Below, one piece after another: positions 35,897 to 45,840 of a stretch of 64,000 nucleotides of DNA. Under the pieces are notes generated by a model that did not search any database, had not been told where the DNA came from, and saw only the letters and a program-made list of their open reading frames with translations. Origin of the DNA: Balneolaceae bacterium (GTDB lineage: Bacteria; Bacteroidota; Rhodothermia; Balneolales; Balneolaceae); assembly GCA_034521495.1 (NCBI GenBank), contig JAXHMK010000016.1:62001-126000 (forward strand), written 5' to 3'. Position 1 is the first letter of the stretch; each line of letters starts with the position of its first letter. A program made the translations under genes and the position numbers.

Positions 35897-37699
35897 TCAG
35901 GATTCATCCACCAGGCTCATCTCCCGAAACTCCTTACTGTTTACCAGCAGGTTTTCGTAAGTTCCATCAGCAATCACTTCACCGTCTTTCATCATATAGA
36001 TTGTATCGCAATTTTTCACGGTTGTTAAGCGGTGGGCGATCATAATAATTGTCTTATCGCCGCGTAATCGTTCAATCGCCTTTATGAGGACTCTCTCGGT
36101 GACATTATCAAGTGCAGATGTGGCCTCGTCCATCACCAGTACCTGCGGATTATTGTACAATGCTCTTGCAATTCCGATACGCTGCCGCTGCCCGCCGGAA
36201 AGACGTACTCCTCTCTCACCCACTACAGTTTCCATCCCTTCACCAAGGCTTGAAATAAACTCTTTGAGCTGAGCAATTTCTATAGCTGTTTCCAGCATCT
36301 CCTCGTCCACCTCGTCTTCAGAGATTCCAAAACAGATATTTCTTCGGATAGTATCATCAAGCAGATAGATAAATTGGGGGATATAGCCGATGTTTCGCTG
36401 CCAGGCATCAAGATTTTCAAATACATTCTTTCCATCCACTGTAATGGATCCCTTTTGAGGAACCAGCAGCCCGAGGATCACATCAACAAGGGTGGTTTTT
36501 CCTACACCGGAAGGTCCTACAAATGCTACTGCTCTGTTTTTGGGAATCGTAAGGTTGATATTGCGAATTGCCGGCCGGGTTTGGTCCGGGTAGGAATAAT
36601 CCAGATCTTTCAGACGGATTTCTTCTTTCAGTTTGAGTTTCTTTCCCTCCCTCTGCGGCGTGTTTTGATTGTATTTATTTTCCAGATAAGTCAAATCCTG
36701 ATACACCGCCTCAACTGAAAAAATATTATATCTTAAACTATTCGTATTTTCTATAATTGCGATAATAGATGGTTTTATCTTCATTACTGCGGCCCCAAAT
36801 AGAGCTATCATCGGAACAATTGCAGATACTTCTCTCCCCTGCAGAACCATTATAACAGCAATAAAGAGAATACCGCTCAGGGCAATCATCTCAATGATTT
36901 GCCGGGGTAGTGTATTCAGAACCATATTTTTCAAATCATACACTTTATGGCGGTTTGCATGTCGATCATACTGATCTAAAAAATAGGCCTCCCGCTTTAA
37001 AACTTTGGCGTCTTTAAAACCCTGTAACCCCTCTAAAATCGCTTTGTTCATCGATTTTCGGTGAGCCAGGGATTCACTTCCATACCGCGAAATTGCACTT
37101 TTAGTCATTTGAAGGAATAAAAACGTAAATCCACCAAAGAATAGAATTCCAAGACCAGTAATAAGCGGCTCAACAGCAATAAGCCCACCCACCACGACAA
37201 ACGTCATGATTCCATTCAGACTAATTATAAGCGCCGGCTGCAGAGTTCCATTTACAATTTTACCAACTTCGCTGTTAATATTCCGCAGAAGTTCAGAGGA
37301 GTTTCGGCCGATGAAAAAAGTATAAGGCGAATTCATATACGCATGGAAAATCCGGTTTTGAAGATAAAGCACCCGGTTGAGCATATATTTACTATTCATG
37401 TAATTATAAAAAAGCATGAATAGATTCTTAAGAAGATAGATTGTAATTAGAAAAAATGCTCCAAATAGAGCCAGTTTCTGGGGAGTGGTGATGTTAATCT
37501 CGGTTAAGAAATCGCCCAGGACAGGATAGTTCAAAATACGGTCGGCGTCAATTACGGCCGAGACAAATACAGGCACTGTACCCACCCCGATCAGAGTAAT
37601 TACAGATGCGATGATCATCATGATAAAGAGAGCGGCAATTTTCAAAAGATCGCCCTCCGGCAGAAGATGATATATGTGACGGACGGCTTTTTTCATCAT
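35897..37699 (-). CDS. ABC transporter with fused membrane and ATPase domains, PglK/MsbA-like flippase candidate
   Basis: 600 residues. The membrane half (about 20-320) has six helices. The ATPase half (about 360-590) has Walker A GPSGVGKTTL, signature LSGGQRQRIGIARAL, Walker B VLVMDEATSALD and the H-loop IMIAHRLTTV. Half-transporters of this kind dimerise. In sugar clusters they act as PglK-type flippases for lipid-linked oligosaccharides or as lipid/polysaccharide exporters. No Wzx-type flippase is found in the window, so this or the similar gene at 61112 may replace it. The gene starts 16 bp after gmd ends, which indicates co-transcription. Confidence 0.9.
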   Translation of the reverse strand: MMKKAVRHIYHLLPEGDLLKIAALFIMMIIASVITLIGVGTVPVFVSAVIDADRILNYPVLGDFLTEINITTPQKLALFGAFFLITIYLLKNLFMLFYNYMNSKYMLNRVLYLQNRIFHAYMNSPYTFFIGRNSSELLRNINSEVGKIVNGTLQPALIISLNGIMTFVVVGGLIAVEPLITGLGILFFGGFTFLFLQMTKSAISRYGSESLAHRKSMNKAILEGLQGFKDAKVLKREAYFLDQYDRHANRHKVYDLKNMVLNTLPRQIIEMIALSGILFIAVIMVLQGREVSAIVPMIALFGAAVMKIKPSIIAIIENTNSLRYNIFSVEAVYQDLTYLENKYNQNTPQREGKKLKLKEEIRLKDLDYSYPDQTRPAIRNINLTIPKNRAVAFVGPSGVGKTTLVDVILGLLVPQKGSITVDGKNVFENLDAWQRNIGYIPQFIYLLDDTIRRNICFGISEDEVDEEMLETAIEIAQLKEFISSLGEGMETVVGERGVRLSGGQRQRIGIARALYNNPQVLVMDEATSALDNVTERVLIKAIERLRGDKTIIMIAHRLTTVKNCDTIYMMKDGEVIADGTYENLLVNSKEFREMSLVDES

Positions 37700-37715
37700 T
37701 CAGGAGTTGTGCCGG

Positions 37716-38852
37716 CTATTCAGCCTGGTTCAATATTTCATACCCGTTATCGAGTAGGGTCTGCTGTTTTTTAAACAGTTTCAGATCAGACTGTACCATA
37801 TCCACAACCAGCGATTTCAGATCGTATTTGGGTTCCCACCCAAGTTTCTCTTTTGCTTTTGACGGATCTCCGATCAGAATATCAACCTCCGTAGGACGAA
37901 AATATCTTGGATCCACTTTTATGATTACATCCCCAGGCTTGAGTTTGAACAAAGAGCTCTCTTTCAACTCATCATCAATTGTATCAATCACACCTTTTTC
38001 ATGAACTCCCTCACCCTCAAATCGAACGGTAATTCCCGTTTCAGCAAATGCAAACTGAATAAAGTCTCGAACGGAAGTGGTATTGCCGGTAGCGATAACA
38101 AAATCCTCCGGTTTTTCCTGTTGTAGAATGAGCCACATTGCCTCTACATAATCGATGGCATGCCCCCAGTCTCTTTTGGCATCCATATTCCCAATATATA
38201 GGGTTTCCTGTAAACCTAAAGCAATCTTGGAGGCCGCCCGGGTAATTTTACGGGTTACAAAAGTTTCTCCTCTCCGGGGTGATTCATGGTTAAAAAGAAT
38301 TCCATTACAGGCGAACATATCATACGCTTCCCTGTAGTTAACGGTGATCCAATAGGCATAAAGTTTTGCAACAGCATATGGAGAGCGTGGATAAAACGGG
38401 GTATTTTCATCCTGAGGAACTTCCTGAACTTTGCCGTACAATTCAGATGTGGAGGCCTGGTAAATTCTGGTTTTTTTCTCAAGGCCAAGAAGCCGAACGG
38501 CTTCGAGAATCCGGAGTGTGCCGGTTCCATCTACATTTGCTGTGTATTCCGGTTTTTCAAAACTTACCTGCACATGACTCATCGCAGCCAGATTATAGAT
38601 CTCATCGGGCTGTGTTTCCTGGATGATACGAGTGATATTCATGGAATCGGTCATATCGCCATAATGCAGAAACAGGGATGGATCTTCCGCATGCGGGTCT
38701 TCATACAGGTGATCGATTCGATCCGTGTTGAACAAGCTGGCCCTTCTCTTAATACCGTGCACAGTGTACCCCTTTTCCAGCAGCAGTTCTGTGAGGTAAG
38801 CTCCATCCTGACCGGTTATTCCTGTTATTAAAGCCGTTTTATTTTTACTCAT
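37716..38852 (-). CDS. gmd: GDP-mannose 4,6-dehydratase
   Basis: 378 residues, the normal length. The short-chain dehydrogenase fold has the NADP-binding [10 protein letters not shown] at the very N-terminus. The catalytic Tyr-X3-Lys is in [15 protein letters not shown], and [14 protein letters not shown] is a Gmd signature. It converts GDP-D-mannose to GDP-4-keto-6-deoxy-D-mannose. The GDP-fucose synthase at 42694 takes the product to GDP-L-fucose for the polysaccharide. Spacing to the ABC gene is 16 bp. Confidence 0.97.
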   Translation of the reverse strand: MSKNKTALITGITGQDGAYLTELLLEKGYTVHGIKRRASLFNTDRIDHLYEDPHAEDPSLFLHYGDMTDSMNITRIIQETQPDEIYNLAAMSHVQVSFEKPEYTANVDGTGTLRILEAVRLLGLEKKTRIYQASTSELYGKVQEVPQDENTPFYPRSPYAVAKLYAYWITVNYREAYDMFACNGILFNHESPRRGETFVTRKITRAASKIALGLQETLYIGNMDAKRDWGHAIDYVEAMWLILQQEKPEDFVIATGNTTSVRDFIQFAFAETGITVRFEGEGVHEKGVIDTIDDELKESSLFKLKPGDVIIKVDPRYFRPTEVDILIGDPSKAKEKLGWEPKYDLKSLVVDMVQSDLKLFKKQQTLLDNGYEILNQAE

Positions 38853-39054
38853 AGATATATTTTAAAAACTATCATTCTAAAATCAATTCACAGAATTCGG
38901 AATATACAGTCGTCAGCAGCTCTCATACCGGGGAAACCGAAAAAATTTATCGATCAAACCTGCTCCCTAAAATATCACATCAGTGTGAACTTCCAATGAT
39001 GTTTATTCTCTTTCGATGAAAGTAACGTTAAGCAGTTCTGGTCAACCGATTTAA

Positions 39055-41631
39055 TTATTGATTCTGTATTCTGTCGATCAGAGTTATAAACAACAGAGCT
39101 GTTGATGCAATACTTGATGCTATACTTATTCGCTCCTGTGCTGTCATTTCTCTGGCTTGTGGCTTCTCAGGTACTATAATTGTAGCACCAGCTCTAACAT
39201 CCGGATTACTGCGAATTCTCAGAAAACGCCGAACACGATCTACCTCCCCGTTTGCATAAACAATATAAGCTCTGTGCCGTTGCCCACGCTCGGTCGTTCC
39301 CCCGGCATTATCAATATATCCCTGGAGCCCTCGGCCGGGTACAAAGCGCATCGTAACCGGCGAGAGAACACCACCCTCTACCCGAACAGTATTCAAATTT
39401 CTTGGAATTCGAATGATATCTCCTTCCTGCAGCCGAATATCATTGATTCCCTCTGGATTTTCGAGAGCTTCACCCAAACGGATACCAACTGGCGTATAAG
39501 TAGTATCATTTACAGTCTCGAACCGATCCAGATTTACATTTTCCAAATTCAGAGTAGACAATGCTTCGGTTCGTTGTTCGCTACCCTCATCAACCTGAAC
39601 CTGTTCTGCGGTTATTTCTAAAATCCGGTCCATCGATGCACCATCGGGATACGCAAAATCGGACAAACCACCTGCCTGACGAACAAGATCTGTCAGTTTT
39701 GCATCTCTTCTTTCAAGGACATATTCACCGGGAAATTGAACTTCACCTTCTATCCGAACCGTAAGTTGTGCCTGGTAATTTGGTTTGGTTCGCACGAATA
39801 CCATATCGTAGGGTTCAAGCACAAACTCACCATCAGTACCATTAAATGTAAAATTCTCATCTATCTCAAACTCATAGACGTTTGCAATTTGGTTTACCTT
39901 CACGCGGGTATCATCATCTACAACCCTTCGGGCTACTTCCACCCTGTAGGCTGCAGCTTCGTCTCTCAGTCCGTCAGCCAAGAATATGGCATCCTGCAAT
40001 GTCATGCCGTCAAGATGCTCAAATGTCTGGGGGCTGTTAACAGCACCCCTTACAGAAACCGTATGTGTTTCCTGAAGATTAAAACGTGATGAGATTCGAA
40101 CCAAATCATTTCGCCTCAACCGAATATCCTCAGCATTCCCCTGGAGAATATCTCGTACTGAAAACGGAATACTTTCCAGCATCAGGTTATCTTTATTCCT
40201 GTATATAATTCCCCGCTCCAGGTAAGCATCTTCAGTAACACCTTGAGCTTTTTGAATCAATCCACGTAGTGTCAACCCATCTGTCAGTTCATAATCACCG
40301 GGTTTATAAACAGCCCCCTCTACGGTGACCCGGTTTGTATATCGATCAACTATTGTCCCAATTTCAATTTCATCCCCATTCTGCAATACAAAATCACCTC
40401 CTTCAGGCCAGTCTACATCAGAGACGCTTCGCTGTATATTGGTTTTCCTGTGAACCACAATCCGGTCTTTGTAGGCATTTGCAGAAAAACCACCGGTAAA
40501 TGTCATCAGGTCTTCAAGTGTTTCTCCCTCTTTCATCTCAAATAATCCCGGACGTTTCACCTGGCCTGTCAATTCTATTCTGTTGATATACGGGGGAATT
40601 TTAATTACGTCCTGGTCATTCAGACGGATATTTCCTTTTTGGTTACCATAAACAAGCAGGTCATACAGATCAAATGTGTGGACAATACTGTCGCCCCGAA
40701 TCACCTGGATTTCCCGCCAGGAACCTGACCGATTCGGCCCGCCGGCAGCATAGAGAAGGTTAAAAACCGTGGCCAAGGAAGAGATTGTATAGGAACCCGG
40801 CTGGCGGACTTCACCAATCACACTGACATTAATGCTTCTTACGTTTCCTAATGTAACGTCGGCAAACGTGTTTCCCTCAGATGGATTTGACAGATTAATA
40901 CCCGAGTATATCTGCTGCAAGTTTCGGAGGATTTTCGTTCTTGCTTCATTATATACCATGCCTCCTATTTGTATTGGGCCAATGTTCGGAATGTTAATGT
41001 TTCCTGCAGGAGTTACTTCCAAAACATATTCAGCTTCAGCAGCTCCCCATACTTCAATTTCTATTTGGTCACCAGCCCCGAATACATAATCTTTCGGTGT
41101 AGGAATGTTTAAAGACGGTTCAAAGGACTGAGATGACCCGGTAAATATAGCCTCGCCAAATACCGGGAATCCCTCTTCAATAATCACTTCGAGCTGTTGC
41201 AGAAGATCTTCTTCATTTCTCTCTTCAACCAAGCGTTGTAACTCAGATATGAGCAAACTTTGTTCCTGGAGAGTTCTGTCGGGATAGAGTAATCCAGTAT
41301 CCTGGGCTTGTCGTGTTTGTGCTCCTGAATCACTCGTTCCTGTTTGCCCACCCTGTGAAGATGATATTTGATTTAAGCGAGTCACCAACCTGGAAGCCTG
41401 GGCTGCTGGCATTCCTCTTGCTCTGGCAATACTGGCCACCTGCTCAGGTGTTAAGCCTTGCGACTGCATCTGTTGATAAAAGTTTTGTAATTGAGCATCA
41501 CTCAGGTTATCCACATTTACATTTTGGATATTTCCAAATCCAATGTTACTCACCTGGGCAGTTGAATCTTGAGGAATAAATATCAGGGCAGAGAAGAGAA
41601 ATAGCAGCAGTAGAGATAAAACTTTTTTCAT
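39055..41631 (-). CDS. SLBB-repeat polysaccharide export protein (Wza-like outer-membrane component)
   Basis: 858 residues. A signal peptide (to about 26, DSTAQ) is followed by a Gln-rich helical stretch. Next is the Poly_export domain (YVFGAGDQIEIEVWGAAEAE, about 160-250). A series of about six SLBB units follows, recognisable by repeated V.G.V..PG.Y.L and L.DLI..AGG patterns (IEGEVQFPGEYVLERRDAKL, VEGGVLSPVTMRF). A short hydrophobic C-terminus (ISIASSIASTALLFITLIDR) is probably a membrane helix. It forms the periplasm-to-surface conduit for the exopolysaccharide together with the Wzc-like protein. It lacks a lipobox, unlike Escherichia coli Wza, and is much longer. Confidence 0.92.
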   Translation of the reverse strand: MKKVLSLLLLFLFSALIFIPQDSTAQVSNIGFGNIQNVNVDNLSDAQLQNFYQQMQSQGLTPEQVASIARARGMPAAQASRLVTRLNQISSSQGGQTGTSDSGAQTRQAQDTGLLYPDRTLQEQSLLISELQRLVEERNEEDLLQQLEVIIEEGFPVFGEAIFTGSSQSFEPSLNIPTPKDYVFGAGDQIEIEVWGAAEAEYVLEVTPAGNINIPNIGPIQIGGMVYNEARTKILRNLQQIYSGINLSNPSEGNTFADVTLGNVRSINVSVIGEVRQPGSYTISSLATVFNLLYAAGGPNRSGSWREIQVIRGDSIVHTFDLYDLLVYGNQKGNIRLNDQDVIKIPPYINRIELTGQVKRPGLFEMKEGETLEDLMTFTGGFSANAYKDRIVVHRKTNIQRSVSDVDWPEGGDFVLQNGDEIEIGTIVDRYTNRVTVEGAVYKPGDYELTDGLTLRGLIQKAQGVTEDAYLERGIIYRNKDNLMLESIPFSVRDILQGNAEDIRLRRNDLVRISSRFNLQETHTVSVRGAVNSPQTFEHLDGMTLQDAIFLADGLRDEAAAYRVEVARRVVDDDTRVKVNQIANVYEFEIDENFTFNGTDGEFVLEPYDMVFVRTKPNYQAQLTVRIEGEVQFPGEYVLERRDAKLTDLVRQAGGLSDFAYPDGASMDRILEITAEQVQVDEGSEQRTEALSTLNLENVNLDRFETVNDTTYTPVGIRLGEALENPEGINDIRLQEGDIIRIPRNLNTVRVEGGVLSPVTMRFVPGRGLQGYIDNAGGTTERGQRHRAYIVYANGEVDRVRRFLRIRSNPDVRAGATIIVPEKPQAREMTAQERISIASSIASTALLFITLIDRIQNQ

Positions 41632-41698
41632 GTGATTATTATCGTGTAGAGTAAAATTTTTAAAGTACAGTAAAATAAGTTTAATGGATGAAATTTAA

Positions 41699-42433
41699 TT
41701 AATGAGCATTCGTATCAAAATTGATCATCTTGGTAACCGTTTTCATGATAATATACAGATCCATAAAAAGAGTATTCTTTTGCACATAGATGAGATCGTA
41801 ATCCGTCCTTTTTCTCATGTGTTCTACACTATATGTTCCGCCCCTGTATCCTTTAACCTGCGAAAAACCGGTAATCCCCGGCTTTACTGCATAGCGATAG
41901 AAAAAATCATCGAAGGTTGAATTCCAGTAAGAACATTCATCAACGGGGTACGGTCTTGGCCCCACAAGGCTCATATCTCCTTTTAAAACATTTATAATTT
42001 GAGGTAGTTCATCGAGGTTCAACAGCCGCAGGAGCCTTCCGAAAGGAAAAATTCGCTCATCACCTTCTACGGTAATATCAGGCTTACCATTTAAATCTCT
42101 TTGGGATGATTCTTTCATTGTACGAAACTTATAACAGGTAAATGTAATACCATTTTGTCCTGTTCGGGTTTGCTTAAAAAAAACGGGGCCTTTTGAGGAG
42201 AGTTTAATTCCAAGAGCTATAAATGGAAAAAGAATAAGACAAAAAATTAATGCAACAAAACCAATCGTCAGATCTAACACTCTTTTACCCCGGTACTGTC
42301 TCACCTTCAAATTTTTATATGTCGACAACATGTAACCGTTTTCGACAGAACCACTCCCATCAGCAGAGCCATTTTCAGACTCTTGTCGGAGTTTTTCTCT
42401 TACGGTTTGAACTTCGTTGATCGATATATCCAT
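41699..42433 (-). CDS. Initiating sugar transferase (undecaprenyl-phosphate sugar phosphotransferase)
   Basis: 244 residues. One membrane helix (about 54-80, VLDLTIGFVALIFCLILFPF) precedes the catalytic domain, with YKFRTM, LDELPQIINVLKGDMSLVGPRP and KPGITGFSQVKGYRGG. This is the short form of the family, without the extra four-helix N-terminal domain of WcaJ/WbaP. It moves a sugar-1-phosphate from a nucleotide sugar to undecaprenyl phosphate at the inner membrane, the first step of repeat-unit assembly. The sugar cannot be read from the sequence. It lies between the export gene and GDP-fucose synthase. Confidence 0.93.
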   Translation of the reverse strand: MDISINEVQTVREKLRQESENGSADGSGSVENGYMLSTYKNLKVRQYRGKRVLDLTIGFVALIFCLILFPFIALGIKLSSKGPVFFKQTRTGQNGITFTCYKFRTMKESSQRDLNGKPDITVEGDERIFPFGRLLRLLNLDELPQIINVLKGDMSLVGPRPYPVDECSYWNSTFDDFFYRYAVKPGITGFSQVKGYRGGTYSVEHMRKRTDYDLIYVQKNTLFMDLYIIMKTVTKMINFDTNAH

Positions 42434-42693
42434 TACTTAATAGCTTTACCTCGCCACGTAATTTTTGGAAAAAATAAACTTACTTTGTTTGTGTTTTATT
42501 TACAATAAAAAAAAGTACTATTTAAATATTATCATATCGGTCAAACTTAATAATATTTGTCTTCAAAATTGAACATAAAATTATAATCGGCAGATACTTA
42601 AATAACGCACAAATCACTGCGCTCAAATTAACACAGGCAAGTAACAAAATTCTGAGTTTAGTCAATGTTTGCTTTGTATAAAATCCCTTAAAT

Positions 42694-43653
42694 TTAACTC
42701 ATTTCGACTTCCCGAATATTTTCAACGTTATCTACAAACCATTGATATGTTTTCTCTATGCCTTCATCCAGTTCTATATTGCTGGTCCATCCTTGACCGG
42801 CAATTTTAGACACATCCAAAAGTTTCCTCGGGGTACCATCCGGTTTATCTCTATCCCAGACAACCTCTCCTTCATGGCCGGTAATCTTCTGTATCTTTTC
42901 AGCTAATTTCTTAATTGTAACATCTTTACCTGTCCCAATGTTATAGAGATGGTCATCCATTTTGTTTCTTAAAACAAAGAAAACCGCATCAGCTAAATCG
43001 TCTACATACAAAAATTCACGCATCGGACTGCCGGTTCCCCAAAGAGTTACGGGCTGATGACCGTTCCGGGCTGCCTCATGGAATTTCCGAAGCATAGCCG
43101 GTAAAACGTGAGATGTCTCCAGGTCAAAATTGTCGCCCGGCCCGTATAAATTTGTGGGCATCAGAGAAATATAATTCCTGTCATGTTGTTTCCTGAGAGA
43201 CTCAACAAGCTTAACTCCGGCAATCTTGGCGATGGCATACCATTGATTTGTTGGCTCGAGTTTATCTGTGAGAAGAGAATCTTCCTTTATAGGTTGTTCC
43301 GCAAATTTCGGATAGATGCAGGAGCTGCCCAAAAAAATCAGTTTTTTTACCTCATTCTTATGAGAAGCATGAATAAGATTATCTTCAATAACCAGATTTT
43401 CGTGCAGAAATGAATATGGGTATCGGTCATTAGCCAGTATTCCACCCACTTTTGCCGCAGCTATAATTACCACATCAGGCTTTTCCTGCTTAAAAAATCG
43501 GCTGACCGCAGCTTGATTACGAAGATCTAACTCCTGCCGCGTTTGTGTGAGAAGATTTGTAAATCCCTCTTTTTTGAGTCTCCTGTGAATTGCAGACCCA
43601 ACCATACCCCGGTGACCTGCAACAAAAACAGTATCCTGTTTATTTACCGTCAT
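42694..43653 (-). CDS. fcl: GDP-L-fucose synthase
   Basis: 319 residues, the family length. The NADPH site is AGHRGMVGSAIHRRL. The catalytic triad is carried by GSSCIYPK and the Tyr-X3-Lys of YAIAKIAG. NLYGPGDNFDLETSHVLPA is characteristic of Fcl/WcaG. It performs the epimerisation and reduction of GDP-4-keto-6-deoxymannose made by Gmd, giving GDP-L-fucose. The two genes are in one orientation but five kilobases apart, with the export and transferase genes between them. Confidence 0.96.
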   Translation of the reverse strand: MTVNKQDTVFVAGHRGMVGSAIHRRLKKEGFTNLLTQTRQELDLRNQAAVSRFFKQEKPDVVIIAAAKVGGILANDRYPYSFLHENLVIEDNLIHASHKNEVKKLIFLGSSCIYPKFAEQPIKEDSLLTDKLEPTNQWYAIAKIAGVKLVESLRKQHDRNYISLMPTNLYGPGDNFDLETSHVLPAMLRKFHEAARNGHQPVTLWGTGSPMREFLYVDDLADAVFFVLRNKMDDHLYNIGTGKDVTIKKLAEKIQKITGHEGEVVWDRDKPDGTPRKLLDVSKIAGQGWTSNIELDEGIEKTYQWFVDNVENIREVEMS

Positions 43654-43818
43654 GCTATTCCTATTTGTACTTTTCTATTATACTCTTTTTCTCTGTGATG
43701 AATGAAAGATAAACCCATTCATATACAATCAGAGTTTACATACTGATAACTTCGATCCTTGCGTAGGAAAATATTATAAATTTACCAGCCTGCATAATCT
43801 ATTCAGTAACCTCTAAAC

Positions 43819-44601
43819 TTACTTTCGTCTTGCGGTTTTGTGTTTTATTACGTCTTTGATTCCATAAAACAAAAATGCGGGTACGATTTCCAGGTATCGG
43901 CGATATAACCGGCTGGGTTCTACAATCAGCCTGAAAAACCACTCCAAACCAGCTTTCTGCATCCAGTTAGGTGCCTGCCGAAGCTCACCAATATGAAAAT
44001 CAAAGGCTGCTCCAACTGTAATCAGAAAATGAACATCCGTATAACGAGACAATCTTTTTGCAAATTTTTCCTGCTTGGGTGTGCTGATTCCAACCCAAAC
44101 TACATCTGCCCCTGACCGATTGATTTGATCTGCAATCCCCTCGTAGTCATACTCATTAACTTTTTTAAAAGGCGGGCTGTATGTACCTACTATATTTGTA
44201 TTTCCAAATCTATCTGCACATGCTTTTTTTAATTTTTCAGCCACACCCTCTTTTCCTCCACAGAGATAGTGTTGAACATCTTTACCGGCTGATCTTTCCA
44301 TGAGATTAGCAAAAAGATCCGGTCCGTAACATCGTTTCATGTCACTGGCTCCCTTTCCCCTGCCTACCCAAACACCAGGCATGCCATCCGGCAGATTTGT
44401 ATAAAAACTATTGAGCAGTTCCCTGAATGCTGCATTTTTTTTTGCATGGATAATACCATGCGCACCCGTCGCACTAATGCACAGGTTTTCCCGGGTTTGA
44501 TCATCAGAAACAATTTCTAAAGCATGATTAACAAAGGAATCCAGATCTTTGTTGTACATCTGAATACCGATAACCTCTATACTGTAATCATCTCTCATCA
44601 A
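43819..44601 (-). CDS. WecG/TagA/CpsF-family glycosyltransferase
   Basis: 260 residues. The family motifs are TNLPDGMPGVWVGR near residue 70, the conserved basic stretch CYGPDLFANLM, and VVWVGISTPKQEKFAKR towards the C-terminus. These enzymes add the second sugar (often ManNAc or ManNAcA-like) to an undecaprenyl-linked first sugar at the inner membrane. It lies between the GDP-fucose synthase and the epimerase and belongs to the exopolysaccharide operon. Confidence 0.92.
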   Translation of the reverse strand: MMRDDYSIEVIGIQMYNKDLDSFVNHALEIVSDDQTRENLCISATGAHGIIHAKKNAAFRELLNSFYTNLPDGMPGVWVGRGKGASDMKRCYGPDLFANLMERSAGKDVQHYLCGGKEGVAEKLKKACADRFGNTNIVGTYSPPFKKVNEYDYEGIADQINRSGADVVWVGISTPKQEKFAKRLSRYTDVHFLITVGAAFDFHIGELRQAPNWMQKAGLEWFFRLIVEPSRLYRRYLEIVPAFLFYGIKDVIKHKTARRK

Positions 44602-44701
44602 ATGCTTTCTAAGAATTCTTTGCAGGTAATAAACTGATTATCTGAAAAATTTCAACAATGCTCTGCTCTAACAAAGGTAGCATACAATTTAAGTACAGCA
44701 G

Positions 44702-45688
44702 CTACGCATCTACTGCTTCACGCAGCTGGATCTGCTCTGAAATCCATTGGTAGGTTTTTTCCACGCCTTCGCGAAGTGGTTTCGATGGAGCCCAGTCCAG
44801 TTTTTCCTTGATCAACTTGTTATCAGAGTTACGCCCTTTTACGCCCTCTGGTCCCTCAATATTATTGATGGTAAGATCTTTTCCTGAAATGTCAATCACC
44901 ATCTTTGTGAAATCCTGAATCGATATCATTTCATCAGATCCAATATTTACCGGGCCGGAAAAATCAGATTCCATCAGCCGGCGAATTCCCTCAACACACT
45001 CATCAACAATCAGGAATGATCGGGTTTGAGTTCCATCACCCCATACTTCTACAGTACCTCCATTTTCCGCTTCGGCTACTTTACGGCAAATTGCGGCAGG
45101 TGCCTTTTCCCGGCCTCCCTCCCAGGTTCCCTGCGGACCAAAAATATTATGAAAACGGGCGATATTAGCATCGATATTATGATTTCGCCGGTAGGTAAGA
45201 TAAAGTCGCTCACTAAACAGTTTTTCCCATCCATATTCACTGTCTGGATCTGCCGGGTAGGCACTATCTTCCGAACATTCCGGATTATCAGGATCCAGTT
45301 GATTCCGCTCGGGATAAATACACGCCGATGAGGAATAGAAGGTTTTGTCAATACCCTTTTTCTTAACCTCCTCGATTACATGCAAATTACAAAGTGCACT
45401 GTTATGCATAATATCTGAGTCGTTATCACCTGTAAAAACAAAACCGGCCCCACCCATATCAGCCGCCAGTTGATAAACTTCATCCAGATCGGCAGTTACT
45501 ACATTTCTCACGACCTCTGCATCGCGCAGATCACCGATCACAAATTCATCTGCATTCATATTACCAAATTCGTTTTCTTTGAGGTCAACACCTCTCACCC
45601 AATATCCTTCCTCTTTTAACCGATTGACAAGATGTCCCCCGATGAATCCTCCTGCTCCGCAAACAAGTGCTTTCTTTTGCTTTGTCAT
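44702..45688 (-). CDS. GDP-mannose 3,5-epimerase-like extended SDR
   Basis: 328 residues. The NAD site is CGAGGFIGGHLVNRL. SSACIYPE and the Tyr-X3-Lys of YGWEKLFSE form the catalytic set. Several stretches closely follow plant GME (GDP-D-mannose 3,5-epimerase): ADMGGAGF, ARFHNIFGPQGTWEGGREKA, WGDGTQTRSF, DECVEGIRRL, PVNIGSDEM and GPEGVKGRNSDN. The family reaction turns GDP-D-mannose into GDP-L-galactose (and GDP-L-gulose). If that holds, the polysaccharide could contain L-galactose besides L-fucose, both drawn from GDP-mannose. Substrate is inferred by resemblance only; a general nucleotide-sugar epimerase is the fallback call. Confidence 0.85.
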   Translation of the reverse strand: MTKQKKALVCGAGGFIGGHLVNRLKEEGYWVRGVDLKENEFGNMNADEFVIGDLRDAEVVRNVVTADLDEVYQLAADMGGAGFVFTGDNDSDIMHNSALCNLHVIEEVKKKGIDKTFYSSSACIYPERNQLDPDNPECSEDSAYPADPDSEYGWEKLFSERLYLTYRRNHNIDANIARFHNIFGPQGTWEGGREKAPAAICRKVAEAENGGTVEVWGDGTQTRSFLIVDECVEGIRRLMESDFSGPVNIGSDEMISIQDFTKMVIDISGKDLTINNIEGPEGVKGRNSDNKLIKEKLDWAPSKPLREGVEKTYQWISEQIQLREAVDA

Positions 45689-45840
45689 AAACTGCGCGTT
45701 TTTTTAATTATAATGCTTAGTAATAGCCGACACTCAAAAATGCCTCAAATTCATTAAAATCTTACAGATGAAACTTATTGAATTTATTTTATTTCTGATG
45801 CCTCAAATTCTGAAAATTTTGAGTAAAATAAAATCCTGAT

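Noticed and set aside
35647-35907. 86-codon frame on the minus strand
   Set aside because: Cys- and Phe-rich composition, no recognisable motif, overlaps the start of the ABC gene; reads as noncoding AT-rich DNA.
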